64,000 bases of DNA from Eumeta japonica (Eukaryota; Arthropoda; Insecta; Lepidoptera; Psychidae), in NCBI GenBank assembly GCA_005406025.1, contig BGZK01000764.1, positions 62,001 through 126,000 on the forward strand. The letters are read 5' to 3'. The position numbers and the translations under genes were made by a program. The notes below the pieces were generated by a model. The model was given only the letters and a program-made list of their open reading frames with translations, ran no database searches and was not told the origin of the DNA. Shown piece by piece: positions 1 to 17,938 of the stretch; position 1 is the first letter of the stretch; each line of letters opens with the position of its first letter.

Positions 1-638
<638 letters not shown>

Positions 639-1630
639 TAGGTCCGCCTAGTGCTATATACATTTCCCGACACGACGGTGTTAAATTTGCACGTGGTGTC
701 GCCGTTTGTTTGCTGTCTTCGTTTAGCGCGTTCCACAAAATTCGACTACACATCGCGTGTACACCACCGCAAAATGGCACTAATCTATTACATTACCCGA
801 GTTTCTAACAGGATATTTGAATACCGAGATATTCGTCAGAATTTTAGTAATTGAACGAGAATAATAAATAATCGACTACCAATAGCATTTGATATTTCAT
901 TTTTTTCCTATTTATTGTTTTAAATGTTCAATAGAAATGTGTGCACAGCATCGGAAGTTATACTTCTTTAGTGTCATTATAAAAATGGTAAATGTATCTA
1001 TAGGTATATAAAATTCCAATTAAGTTAAATAATTTCTTTAGTAAGAATCAAGGGTTACATTATAGCGATTGTCTGTTTTAAAAAATATATAAAAAATGTT
1101 CACAACATTAACGATCAATGTATATAATGTACACATGCATGTATATTTTTTTGGATATGTTTAATCAGAACACTTTATAAAACGCTTATAATACAACAAA
1201 AACGACTGTATACAATTATTTATGTACGATACTGTGTCTGCGATCTATTAATCCCGGATGTGGTTTTATGATGGGCGTGCGCTTTTTTCGTGATGCTCTA
1301 AAATATCGTTCTCATCATTTTCCTCCAGCGCGCCTAATAAAGTAGAACCTAACAAGAAAACGCCCTAAATGTGGACAGTGTTCCGTAATATAAAAGATTA
1401 ATTCTTGTGAAAAAAAATTCTGAAATTAATCAACAAATATATACTTTTCCTCGTCTCGATGATCTTTTGTTTCCCGGGACAATTAGCAGCCTTAGATTGT
1501 CGTTTAGATTTTCCTATAAACTACAAACTATGTTCTATGTTATGTCATTGCATAATCATTGCAGTTCAAAGGAGTTGGTGTTTTTAATACGTCTAGAAAA
1601 CCGTTCGTCCCATTGATCTCTAACAAAGAC

Positions 1631-2492
1631 TAGGGCGACCCAAAAAAAAAAGATTATTTTTTTTCAAGTCTCGTGTGAAAATATGTTAGTTTACTTTGTT
1701 TTCAGAGCCCCCTTCAAAGGACAGCTCAAAAAAACATTTTTAAAAGGTCGCTCACAATTTTTTTAAATTTCCAAAATCCTCAAAAATCGTTTTTTTTTTT
1801 CAAATACTTTTTCTCGTGATTTCATTTCTTTTTACATGAAAAATCATGAAGACCTGAAAATTTCAAGTCAAAATTTTAATATTTAGAGGTCGCTCCAATT
1901 TTTTTAAGTTTTCTAATCGAGTACTTAATATCTATTTGAGCAACTTCTAAACATGAATATTAACGAACTTAATATTTTTTTCCTCAAATTTGACATGCTA
2001 AAGAATGAAATTAAAGCACGAGAAACAAAAAAAAATTAATGAACAATTTTCACCATTTTTGAATAATTGTAAAAAAATGATAATTTTTTAATTTGTGTCA
2101 ATTAATTTATTTTACAAAAATTAACATTTTAATAATGTTTTTATAACTTTTTTTAATATTTTTGTAATTTTTAAATACAACAATAGTCAATTATAAACAT
2201 TATTTAGAACAACAATATTTTTTAACTTTCTTTACCAAAGTATTTTTTTCCATGACTTGAAATTTTCAGGATCCCATGATTTTTCATGTAAAAAGAAATG
2301 AACTCACGAGAAAAAGTATTTGAAAAAAAAATCGATTTTTGAGGATTTTGAAAATTTAAAAAAATTGTGAGCGACCTTTTAAATTTTTTTTTTTGAGCTA
2401 TCCTTTGGAGGGGGCTCTTAAAACATAGTAAACTAACATATTTTCATACGAGACTTGAAAAAAAAAATCTTTTTTTTTTTTGTGTCGCCCTA
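1631..2492. mobile_element. hAT-type MITE with long terminal inverted repeats
   Basis: 862-bp element flanked by an exact 8-bp duplication ACAAAGAC (1623-1630 and 2493-2500). The ends are TAGGGCGACCCAAAAAA on the left and the complement TAGGGCGACACAAAAAA on the right. The inverted arms run about 245 bp each (about 1631-1880 and 2243-2492) with small indels in A/T runs. The centre is AT-rich with no ORF. An 8-bp duplication and a TAGGG/CAGGG-like end fit the hAT superfamily (family knowledge). The motif GGTCGCTC followed by a T run recurs inside each arm. The element is non-autonomous and the arms could fold into a hairpin. Confidence 0.85.
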
Positions 2493-2568
2493 ACAAAGAC
2501 ATTAAATAAAAAGGTAAAATGTCCCGTCGATTGCTGTATACAGACGAAAAATCGGCTAAAACGTTCTA

Positions 2569-2826
2569 GAGACATTGCGGTTCAAACTCTTACATAGAAT
2601 GGAAAAAGTTCGTTTGGGATAACTCGGAGACGTTCCGTCCGATCGGTTTATAATCTACGACAAGATTTTTCGTTCTATAAAATCGCGATAAACGCTGCAA
2701 ACGCAGAGGTCCTCGGCTTATGCGTTACGGAGACAATGTAGTTCAAAGAACAGAAGGCTTTCAGAGACGTTGCGGTTCAAACATTTGCATAGAATGAAAA
2801 AAATTCGTCTAGGTTAAGTCGGTAAC
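2569..2826 (+). repeat. Degenerate direct repeat, two to three units
   Basis: A block of about 62 bp at 2569-2631 beginning GAGACATTGCGGTTCAAAC recurs at 2764-2826 as GAGACGTTGCGGTTCAAAC. The similarity of roughly 80% extends through CATAGAATG and AAGTCGG-like sequence. A weaker third unit (GGAGACAATGTAGTTCAAA) lies at 2729. The family is not recognised. Confidence 0.6.
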
Positions 2827-2861
2827 TTTAAAAATTTTGGGATCTATAATTTCGTAGATGA

Positions 2862-5800
2862 GGGAGGAACGGTCGGTTTTCGTATATTTGCTTTAATATA
2901 TTTTAAGTATGCATCTGAAAATTATATAAAGATGCATTATTGTATTTCTCACAAAGTACACATTGATTTAATTTTGATATATCACATAATGCAGTTGACC
3001 AAAATGTGTTTTGTAATTTTCTAATTAGTGGCCCAAAATCAGAATTTGATTATTTATGCTATATGGTCACATTTTTATATGACTGCCCAAAAAAACGAGT
3101 GTAATTTATTCACGGTTCATGTCACTATTTGAGTTTATTCCACCATAACTTTTAAGTAACTATACAGATTTGGACGAAGGTGCATTTTTAGAATCCCTAC
3201 TTCATCCCGACTGACACTCGCAATAAATTCTTTGAAAAAAATTTTACGGTACATGGGGAATCATTTTTTCAAGTCAAAAGGGGAAAAAAATATTCAATGG
3301 TTACAGTATGGGCATCAAATTGAAGGCCATTAAGATGAGCAGGCTTCAAAACTATATAATTGGTATGCATAAATTTTGAATAGGTACATGCAAAACATTT
3401 CATGTTTGACTGCAAACGATTTAATCAGACTTTAGTAAGACTGAAAATATTTAAATTAATGGATAGTTCGTAGATTGAGTTATCATTAAAATTATAGCAT
3501 CACACGAGTAATATAGGCCATTAAAAAAAAAGAAATAATAAAAAAAATAAAAAACACGGGTGCCCCCCAAAATAAACGAAATAAAAAGTAAATAACAAGT
3601 TATATTGGTTAATGTGTACATACAAAGCGAAAGGTCACTTATTTACGCGCTGACTAAACAAATGAAAAAAAAAATTGTCGTTACAGTCGGGATACTTCTC
3701 AGATCAAATAGTGTTCCACAGAACGAGCCAATATATGCCGTAGAAGGGTAGTTTGCAGTTTGATCAGTTTAGTAGTTTTGTATTAAAAAGTCGAATAAAC
3801 AGCCAAATATTATTACTGAATTATTTTACTTAGTTATATTCCGGTCATGCAATTCTCTAATCAAACCACCCATTTCGTTTTCAATGAATTACGGATGCAT
3901 GTTATCAATAGGTCGTAGTTTATTCTAATTCGCAATTACTTGCATTGTTTAATTTATTAAAACGTAAAAAGTTTAATTTATTAAAACTTATGAAAATAGT
4001 ATATGATAATACTTGTTCACATATTCACTAACTGTTTCGTACAGTCTCAAACAAGATTACTTCCATTAGCATACCGTCAATCAAGAACAATTAACTTACA
4101 ACCAACCATTTAACTAGCATGAACGGGAATCGAATGACCGCACTTGTTAATTCGAGTTTTAATATTAATATGTTCCATTAAAGTGTTGATAATTCAAAGA
4201 TTATTTCCGTCATAATAATACATAAACATCAGTTTAACATCTAAAGAAAATCGGAATGCGTGTACGTCGACAACATAATAAACGGTCTCAGGCGAGATCT
4301 ATTAATCTCCATTATGTTTTTTGCAACAACGAGTTGATGATTAGCCTACGACGAGTTTATGATTGAAGTGCATTTCGCTCCACGTGACCGCTAAAGGTTT
4401 CTTATCTCGACAGAAATATGCAAAAGCGATTGGCATCCATGTGTGAACAAACACGTGACGGGTGTTTACATTTGTAATTGTAAATATGCATATAGAAACA
4501 TTGCACTAGAGTCCATTAGAGCATTGAATTGCATTGAGAAAATGAGATACGATTGCTAATTTTTGTTTAACGCTATTAAACGATAAGTATTCAATAATAA
4601 AATGCGAAAAGTAAAAAAAATATTAAACCGCTCGTATTCAATTCATGATTTTAAAAATATTTTGCTCTATGAGATCTTTGATTATTTTTAAAATACATAT
4701 AGTAAAATCAAATGCCTATTTTTAATAGAATGGACGATGTTTAAATACAAACATGCAAACACCGCAATCGAGCTGCTTTGTTCGCGTCCAAAGCTATTGC
4801 ATTCTGTTGGTCAACAGACCTAATATCGAGAACAATGTACCACTACACGACGTCGCTGCGAATCGTTCTAATGATACTCTTCTGTCATAAACCATAGCAA
4901 TTTTTTTAATGTGTGGGATTCTTATCTTTTAATGTCATGTCAAGGCGAAATATAATGAATACAAATTGTAGATTTTGTATTGTCTTCTGGAGTTAATTGC
5001 GTAATCGGACGTAGCTTTTGTTTTCAAAGTACAGTTGGTATTTGTAATCTCCATATTAGTTACATTATTACCTAATAAAACAGTCCACATCGAATGCGTA
5101 CGGTTTAATATTTAGGTTTTTTCATGCTTTTAGGCCTTCAATAAAAATCAATTATAGACAGTGGTTGTATTTAAAATAACAATATTGGCAAATCGTCTAC
5201 ATTTATTTAAATCAGAACCAGCGAACAACAAAGTGGAATGCGATGATTTGTTTTCTGTTTCACCAAGCTCGTAAGCATCTGAAGGGACCGTTCCGTTTTT
5301 AACGTTATCAGAACTGCCCGGTTTGGGACAATCACGGCCTCAACGGCGCCTTTCGAATATCAAACAGGCCCGTCACTTAGAAACGTGAAACATACAATCG
5401 GTGAGTTGTTACGAGTTGACACCGACATCCGGGTGCGGCTTTGTCCGGCGCTTAAACTCTCGTTGCTCCATTCATTGGTCAATGCATGTGAAGTGATTTT
5501 CGTACTTTATTGATATTGTTGTCACTCTGTTCGACCTTCGGAGCCTTCGTTGAAGTTTCTTTTAAATCGTGGATGTGTCGACAGTAAAGCGATGCTCCGT
5601 GACCGCCGCCGGTATAATGGACGCGTTGTTGTGAGAACTTTAATAATGTCAGCGAACCGAAACTGGGCTCCTGATCGCAGGAGCTCCAGCTACATCCACT
5701 TTCGTTAGACGAGTTTCATATATTGCCCGACGTCTAATTGGCCCATTAGATTGAGGAATAAAATGAGGGCTTTTACGGAATAACCATTAGAACCATGTTG

Positions 5801-6471
5801 AATAATGTATGCTGATATTTACTCTTTTAACAGAGCTATAGGTTATCTGGTTTATTAACATTTATAGTGCATTTCGCGAGCAAAATATCTTTAGTAGCGT
5901 AGCATGTTTATCGCGCGAATAGGTATATTTGATCGTTTCTAAAAATGTAAGGAAGAACTATGAGAAAGCGGTTCTGATGTTTTTTAATCTACCGTGTAAC
6001 CGTTTATTTCAGGAAGGTCATTGATATGCCAGCTGTTCGTTACTCTACTCTTGAGGCACAGCCTTTCATCTTTTGAATATTTCATATTGAAGGGCTTGTA
6101 CATTAATAACCACACTCAGAGACTTTACTTTAATTTTAATCCTCCTAAGGTTTAAAAAAAAGTGTCACTTTCAGAGTCAGTTAAGTGTCCCTTAGAGCAC
6201 CTTAATGACAATTCTAAATAGACAATATTCGTCACTCGACCTTACTAGTGATCCCTTTGATTTGACAAATGGCGTCAAAATTTTATTACAGTTACTTTTT
6301 TACTAATGTAATCACGCATATTTTTCACTCGGTATCTCTTGATTGTGTCTCTCTTAACAGTATTATGTTGTGTAATGTATGGATAGTTAATATGTTGACA
6401 TTGAAATAAACAAAAATGACGTTAATGTAATTGTACTATGTGTACCTTTGTACAATAATTCAATATTATTA
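2862..6471. other. AT-rich intron stretch without recognised features
   Basis: No coding exon, repeat family or strong inverted repeat could be identified. There is a moderately GC-richer patch at about 5270-5700, but no ORF with a recognisable domain. Confidence 0.5.
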
Positions 6472-7918
6472 TACGGTCGGGGGAAAAGTTTTTTTTGTAT
6501 GTTATATTACAAATTTAAGATAAGTTTTCATTGTAAATATTTTATTTAAATTTAATTACAATATGTGTATATATACTTGGAGCGCACTATAAATTTCTAG
6601 AACTGGCTACTTACATAAACAAGATTTAAAAAGTAATTACTACATTTGAAAAAGGAACTCTTGGCTGTGAAATACAGTTTATTTCATCTAACTGTCAATT
6701 GTTTTGACATTGTGGCGTCATTTTAAAAATTGCGTGTCTTCATCACTATTGATTTAAGGTCTTGAAAATTTTCGTAGTATGATTTTTTACGATTTTAAGT
6801 GTAATTTGACAACTCAGCAGAGCTTCGCTCAGCCTCGAACTGCTTTTGGCGATGAAGCACCATACAAGACAACTATCTATAACTGGTTTGCAGAATTTAA
6901 GCGCGGTCATGTCAACATCAGTGATGAATTTTGTGATGGTCGCCCGTCCACTAATGTGAAGAACAATGCTGTGCACAGTATGATCGAAACAGACAAGCAT
7001 GTGATCTACCATGAGATTCGGGCATTCTTAGGCAGAGAGCATTAGCCAAATACAATCAATGCTACACAAACATTTGGGTATGAAAGAGCTGTGCTCCCGA
7101 TGGATCCCACACAATTGGACTGAGGCTCAAAAAAACGGACTGCGTCATTTGGTGCAATGCCACGCTTAGCAGATTCAAGGAAGGGGCGTCACATTTGGTG
7201 TGGGACATAGTAACAGGTGACGAGACATGTATTTATTGCTACTACCACAAAACAAAGTGGCAGTCGTCCGTATGGGTCTATCGAGATAAACGGAAACCAA
7301 CCAAATGGCGTGCGAGCAAAGTGCCTCTAAAAGGATTGTTGCTTTTTTTTTTTTAAATAAAACTGGACACGTGGCCATTATTGCTTTGAAGGATTATCGT
7401 ACCGTGAATAGTGATTGGTACACGACCATTTGTTTGCTAAAATTTATAACGAACGAACACCTGTATACTTACCACTCTCTAAATATTTGCTGAATGGCTA
7501 AAGATGTGTGTGGTCTGGCGTTATCATAATGAAAAAACCACAACCTTTCTGTTGATCGATTCCGACCGTTTTTTCCCTACGTCTCGCTTGAGTCTCATCA
7601 GCAGTTACTGTGGCAGTATGGATCCGAATTGATGGTTTTTCACATCATAAATTTTTTTCGCGACTTATGTAACATGTTTCCCTTTTTTGTAATTAAACTT
7701 GAAATGTATCGAAGTTCTACGTTAGATTCACTCATTTTGGTGAACAGAAAAACAATAGAAAAGTGACAGAACACCAATTTTACTTTTCATTTTTCTTGTT
7801 TAAAATGTCATTAATTTAATGGTACTAAAAGTAGCCAGATATAAATAGCACAAGGAAAGAGATTTTACTGCAACTTTTTACTTAAAAAATACGAAAAAAA
7901 ATTTTCCCCTACCTAATA
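6472..7918. mobile_element. Chimeric mariner locus: minus-strand mariner interrupted by a second mariner
   Basis: The outer ends are mariner-like inverted repeats: GGTCGGGGGAAAAG near 6476 and TTTTCCCCTACC near 7902. The left 100 bp (6472-6576) matches, in the same orientation, the 3' end of the mariner copies at 41408 and 52985. The part from about 7471 to 7918 matches the transposase middle and 5' end of those copies, also on the minus strand. Between them lies a plus-strand piece of another mariner type. The parsimonious reading is one mariner broken by insertion and partial deletion. Both are dead. Confidence 0.7.
6577..7470 (+). pseudogene. Truncated mariner transposase (second type), plus strand
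   Basis: The helix-turn-helix half is readable at 6779-7042: YDFKCNLTTQQSF, then KTTIYNWFAEFKRGHVN and DEFCDGRPST, classic mariner DNA-binding sequence. After frameshifts, the catalytic region appears at about 7160-7440 with IVTGDETCIYCYYHKTKW, where GDETW-type motifs hold the first catalytic Asp, followed by NKTGHVAIIALKD and RTVNSDWYTTICL. It breaks off before the second and third catalytic aspartates. It is frameshifted, truncated and cannot be functional. Confidence 0.85.
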
Positions 7919-12633
<4,715 letters not shown>

Positions 12634-12825
12634 GCAAGGAGCTCATTGAAATATTCATGGGCCAAGTGAAAGCGGACGGTATCGAGTCGCTGAGGCCGTG
12701 GAGCGAGGACGACGCCGCCAACAACAAGAGGCTGCGGCGCGTGCTCAGCGGCAGCGCCGGCGCGCTGTCGCCCATGGGCTCGCCGGGCGCCGCCGCCCTG
12801 CCGCCGCGCAGACTCTCGCAGCCAG
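12634..12825 (+). CDS. retm: retm/SEC14L1-like exon: end of PRELI domain and linker
   Basis: Internal exon of 192 nt, from an ACGCAG acceptor (ending 12633) to a GTCAGA donor (12826), entering and leaving in phase 1. It first encodes the end of the PRELI domain (GKELIEIFMGQVKADGIES), then a linker of about 45 residues rich in Ser, Pro, Ala, Gly and Arg (RRVLSGSAGALSPMGSPG, then ALPPRRLSQP). Such a disordered linker joins the PRELI and SEC14 halves in the family. The exon is strikingly GC-rich compared with the surrounding intron. It is the last exon before the 46.9-kb intron. A phase-1 G at its end plus CT from the exon at 59759 gives Ala, which supports direct splicing of the two. Confidence 0.9.
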
Positions 12826-13227
12826 GTCAGACATCCCATAGAACAATCCAAATTATATTAGTTTCACCGTTACGCAGAAGAATCGAATTGATTGGACTGT
12901 CTAGAAGATTATTATTATTACTACATATATATGCTTTAGAGTCATATACAATTTCATTTGGAAATAGAAGACAGAATAAATAATAAAGACTGCATATATT
13001 TAGGAGCTTTATACAGAGTAACGCGTATCAAATAATTAATATCTCGGTCTGAAAATATTAAATAAACAAGTTTGTAAATATTCAGGTGAGTCATCACTGT
13101 GAAATTACTATTCTGATATATCCTGTCTTGCAAAATAATGAAAATATTAACTAATTGTTGATGATTAATAATAAAATTCTATTTTTTTTTATTTTCAATT
13201 TATATGTTTCAAGAGTCTACGTATCTT

Positions 13228-13620
13228 TTAAGGATTCCGAGCCAAAATGTCAAACATGGAACCCTTATAGTTTCACCATGTCCGTCCGTCCGTATATCAC
13301 AGGCATTTTATTCAAAAACTACAAAACGTATAGTGATGAAATTTATAGTGTAGGTGTTTTGTATAAACCGCTACTTAGTTTGATAGATAAATAACAAAAA
13401 TAAATATTTCTACGGAGGCACTCCATACGTGTAACAGAAGATGAAATTTTGTTTCAGTAAACATCAACGTGTGGCATATATTTCGACAGTTCTTTTAAAA
13501 ACGATTAAAGATTTCTAAGCAATTTTTCTGATTACGTGAATAATTAATCGTCTGAATCGTGCAGAAATTGTGTTCCCCCCCCCCCTCTGTTTTCTAAATC
13601 TATGTCTAAAATATTGAAAA
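13228..13620 (+). repeat. Lepidopteran GGAACCC/TTGGCCGG dispersed repeat, 5' part
   Basis: Contains GGAACCCTTATAGTTTCACC followed by a GTCCGTCCGTCCG stretch at about 13258-13292. It is followed by sequence that tracks the longer copy at 44660-45476, including a C run (13566-13576) after GTGTT. It is the same orientation as that copy, and truncated. The family is widespread in Lepidoptera (recognised from memory) and non-coding. Confidence 0.6.
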
Positions 13621-15259
13621 AAAAAATAACGACGGTGACACTTAAGTAATTTCAAAGAAAATTATTTTAACATCATCGGATATACTGTCTTTGAGTTGTT
13701 GCCGAAAAATTGCGTTTCTCAACAAATATCTACGTAAGCGCGATGAAGATACGCTCTTTTGCTGATGAATTATAGTTTACACTAGTTTATAATGATAGCC
13801 GACATACCTACTTGTTTTTCTATTACAGTCATAGGCTTTAAAGTGCTTATAACTGTTTAGTGCTGGAAACACGGAAAAACTATTATATGACAACGTACTT
13901 TTTGCATCTGTAATGCATTTCTTTGTAATAATCCCTTCGGAATTCTATAATGAGCACGGTCCGACATGCTCTTACCAACTTTTTTGTATAATACCTACGT
14001 GTGTGCTTAATTACCGTAAGCGCATAAAGTCGTTGCATCACCAATTTCAGTCAGTTTAATGTTCATTTACAGCGACGTGACGGCAGCGATTGTGTTAAAA
14101 TGAGTGTGTGAAGCGCGACATAGTTATGTCAGAATTAAGGGCACGAGTGCAAAATGTCTATGTGCTACAATAAGTGTTACATTGCAATCTGATACTTATT
14201 GTACCACGTAGTTGTGCGGGCGTGCGTATGTTTGTGTAACCTAGTATATCTTTTGAACGAAAAGACCGATTGCAATCGCGTGCACGATATTATAAAGCGC
14301 GCGACTCAACTTAGACTTCCTGAAAATTTTACAGCTATCAGTCCGTTAGATTTTGAAATATATCAAAAAATATAGTTTCTGGATAAATGCTTTTTTCGAA
14401 TACTTTCCAAATTATATAAGCGATGGACTCCGAAACCGCATCAGCTCTTCTATCTCTAGTTACACTACATCGACTGATGTTATCCTCATCGAAATCGATT
14501 CACTTCACCGAGAGAGATTAGAAAAAAATTCAATAGTGATTTTTTAAATAATCTTTAATTTTTGTAAAAGATCGTTTTTACTATCAAATTAATTTTTAAC
14601 ACTGCGTTTAACGCCGCAAGCTCTTCGGAATCAATCAAGCTGATCAAACGATATCTATGTCGAAGAAGTTTACAAAAAAAATGTTTGTATCGCTCAATCA
14701 TTGTTATATTTCTCAACAGATTTATTTTTTATAGACTTAATACCTTTTGTACAAGCTTAAAGTCGTTAACGTATAAGCTACGTTTTCGCGTTAACATTTA
14801 TGTGTGGCGATTCACATTAGACACACCCACATAATTTGAGCAGAATTAATGAAAATTTGCAGTGTTATAAATCTTTGGCAAACGGTCACACGAACACGAC
14901 GAAACTATAGGGATATCTATTTTTTTTTTGGCTATTAGTTTTTGCTATATTTATGCTCATCGAAAATTTTCGTTTTTACAATTATTATTTCAATAAAAAA
15001 ACTGTCGGTTCATTTTAAAGCTGATACTCTATCGTTCAAAATGTAGAATATGTCAATAATATATGTACTTATAATCGCATAGCTTACATAAAAGGACTTT
15101 AGAAAAATTGTTTTAATAATTAAACATGATTGCATTGTTTATTACTTATTCCTTTTAGTATTCCCCTATTTGAATTGGAAAAGCAGAGCACTCACCTGCT
15201 AGCTCACTGGTGTCGTGTGCTCGCACGCGGCAGCTGCGACTGCTCTTTCTTACAATAGT

Positions 15260-15440
15260 AATAATAATATCTCCGAACATAACACAGCAGCATATGATCC
15301 CAAATTGAGCAACGAGGCTTGTACTACGGGTGCCAGATAGTTGATATAATACATACATACTTTTTTGTAAATATATGCATATAATATATAGAAACACCCA
15401 TTACTACTACTTGTAAAAATGCTGATTTTTTTTTTATCAG
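15260..15440 (-). repeat. Metulj-like SINE, 3' body fragment
   Basis: Read on the minus strand, the sequence GTAGTACAAGCCTCGTTGCT followed by CAATTTGGGATCATATG corresponds to the conserved 3' body of Lepidopteran tRNA-derived SINEs. It is preceded by the usual AT-rich tract (TATATTATATGCATATA) and GGGTGTTT. The tail ends in TATTATTATTA. The tRNA-like head is missing. The copy at 59072-59300 is a longer relative. Confidence 0.55.
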
Positions 15441-15504
15441 TCTTATTCATTAGCCAAATTCGTCAAGCTTCACGAAAATGGTGAGTCAGATTCGCGAGGG
15501 CGGC

Positions 15505-15730
15505 GTGCACCTAAAATCTCACATCCATTTATTTGCGTGCCCGGGCGCCGATGCGTTTTAACGCGATTTATGGCCGTAGTCTAACCGGAGGAAGGGCGGA
15601 TGGAGGACGCACGTATCGAGACCGCACGCCGGGCCGCCGCCGCCGCCGCCGCCTCGAGCTTTACGAGCGGAATGATGACACGTCACGGCCAATTAAGTTA
15701 TAGTCCGCCGCGTCAAAGAGCGACGGAATC
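15505..15730. other. GC-rich island with (CCG)n run
   Basis: About 200 bp of GC-rich, CpG-rich sequence in AT-rich intron, including a trinucleotide run at 15633-15653. No exon could be supported. It may be a regulatory island or remnant of an old repeat. Confidence 0.4.
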
Positions 15731-16301
15731 AAATTTTACATACGATAGAGTGAAAACTCGTTGTATTACAGTCTGATTAATTACATTACTGTAGGTGTCT
15801 AATTTACACCCTACTTGAAGCTGTTATCCTTACGTTCGATACTGTAATCATGGCATACGTTTTTTTCCCGTTATATTTCACAACAATTCAGCAAAATATT
15901 TGGGTACTTGTTGTGTGTGCATATAGTGTAGGTTATTCGGGGGCTTTGTTAAATAAAACTAAATAAAGTTTATGTTCACTTTTATATATTTACTATTATT
16001 AGAGAGGTGCACTTAACTACGCGTGGAACTCGTACGGAGTTGAAACTAGGGATGCATCGATACGCCTTTTGGCCGATACGATACCGATACCGATACTTTT
16101 ACTAAAATATCGCCGATACCGATACCGATATCGATACGCCTAGAAAATTCAAATAAATGATAAGGTAATAAAATATAAAACTTCTAGCTACAAATAAAAT
16201 ACGCTTTGGGTTATTTTCTTTTATTAAATAAGTAGTAGCATTGACATTAAAAGATTAAACATTTTTAAAAAATATGGTGGTTTTATTACATACTTAACAT
16301 A

Positions 16302-16895
16302 TTAATAATTAAAATTAACATTTATAAGATTTTTGTTTAAAAAGCAAAGTATTCTCAAATTTTGTGGAGAAAGGCGGTTTCGCAAGTCTGTTTGAATGAG
16401 ACCTGCGGTGGAAAATAGCCTCTCGGATGCAACAGAGCTCATTTGGAAACTGAAGTACTTCTGCGCCAGTTTTTTCAAATGTGGGTATAAGACGTCATTG
16501 TGCCAGAAAAGTAGCGGATCTGCGTCTCTGGGTATATTGGGAGATCTTAGGTACTTCTCGACTTCTTCTTTGAGAGAGTTATTGCTGCTCAGAGTTGACA
16601 GGGGATCATCTTCTTCGGACTCTCTAATAATATTTTCACAAACGCTCCAAAGGCCACCACTAGCAGTCATCTCAGAACTTGTGCTCGGTGTAGGTGCAAC
16701 CATGTCCGAAGTATTTTCGGAATATAAATCTTCGTTAAGGTTGATGATTAACTCCACAAGACGCTTTTTTGCTGTAGATGTTGTAGAGTATAGTTGAAAT
16801 ATCCGTGTTTTATATCGAGGATCAAGCGTTGTGGCTAAGCAATATATCTCTTCATTTTCCAAGTCTTCGAAACGTTCATTAAGAGCCATTAACAA
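16302..16895 (-). pseudogene. hAT transposase, C-terminal dimerisation part
   Basis: A 197-codon frame starting in mid-protein: NERFEDLENEEIYCLATTLD, then PRYK. Near the end are DPLLFWHNDVLYPHLKKLAQ, then SSVASERLFSTAGLIQTDLR and NRLSPQNLRILCFLNKN. The last block is the hATC dimerisation domain (SVASERLFSTAG is its best-known motif). A natural stop at about 16302 lies near the left end of the element, leaving a short 3' UTR. The three frames together would make a transposase of roughly 630 residues, normal for hAT. Confidence 0.92.
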
Positions 16896-16903
16896 GTCAC
16901 CCG

Positions 16904-17938
16904 CTAATTTTGCGATATATTCTCCTCTTCTCTCGGCGACGAACCTCTCATATTTTCTAATAATTTTCGAAGACTGTTAATTAATGGAATGGCGTCAGAC
17001 AACGTAGCAGTGGATTTGCTGATTGACTTTGTGGCTTCTTCAAAATACCGCAAAATATTCACCACCTTCTCCATCATTATCCATTCTTCAGTTGTAAGTT
17101 CTGCTTTGCAAGTTATACGAGGTAGACAAGCTTGCACTGCAACTCGTTGTTCTAGCAAACGCCTCAATGCCTGTAGTGTCGAGTCCCAACGTGTAGATAT
17201 ATCCTGTATTAAGACATGGTTGGCAATATTATGTGTATCTTGCATTTCTTTTAATACCTTATTGCTGCTCGTGGAATGACTAAAATGTCCTATAATAGAC
17301 CTTGCTTTGGTTATCATTTCTTTGACTTTATCATCTTTAAAAAGCCTGGCTTTGATTACCAGTTGCAATGAGTGAGCCAAACACTTTACAGGTACAACAT
17401 TATACGTTTCTTGAATCTCTCTTATAGCGACACTAATGTTTGCTGCGTTGTCAGAAACTATAGCTCGAACTCGGTCTTGTATACTCCAATCATGAAAAGC
17501 CTTGTTGAGGTTGCTTGCAATGTTTATACCTGTGTGCGATCCATCGAATGGCAAAACTTCAAGACAGTAACTTTTGTACTCAAAAGTTGCAGTGATTCCA
17601 TGTGCTGTCAAGCTAATAAAATCATTGGATTGCGAAGAAGAGTCACTTGTCCAGATGTCGGTGGTTATCACAATATGCGGCAGGTCCTTTAATAGTTCTA
17701 GTACTTTAGCTCTCACTCGCTGATACATTTCTGGTATGACTTTTTCTGTAATGTGGAACCGCAAAACCATTTTATATTTTGGACACAGTTTTTTTATCAA
17801 TCTTTGGAAGCCTATTTTGTTTACTAAATCAAAAGGCTCCATATCCACGCATATTTGCTCAGCAATAGTGAGAGTTATATCTTTTGCCCGAACGTCGTCG
17901 TCGACATAAAGTGATTTCTTATCGATTATCTCTGACAA
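16904..17938 (-). pseudogene. hAT transposase, central catalytic part
   Basis: A 344-codon frame carrying the RNase H-like core. Visible motifs are ITTDIWTSDSSSQSNDFISL (first acidic residue), VRAIVSDNAANI (second acidic residue) and STRWDSTLQALRRLLEQR (the conserved RW-type motif). This is the order found in hAT transposases of the ZBED/Ac-like group. The first Met is not the true start, since the frame continues upstream in register with the BED domain after one indel. It ends prematurely near 16904, where a second frameshift (about 16910-16935) moves the protein into the C-terminal frame. Confidence 0.9.
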
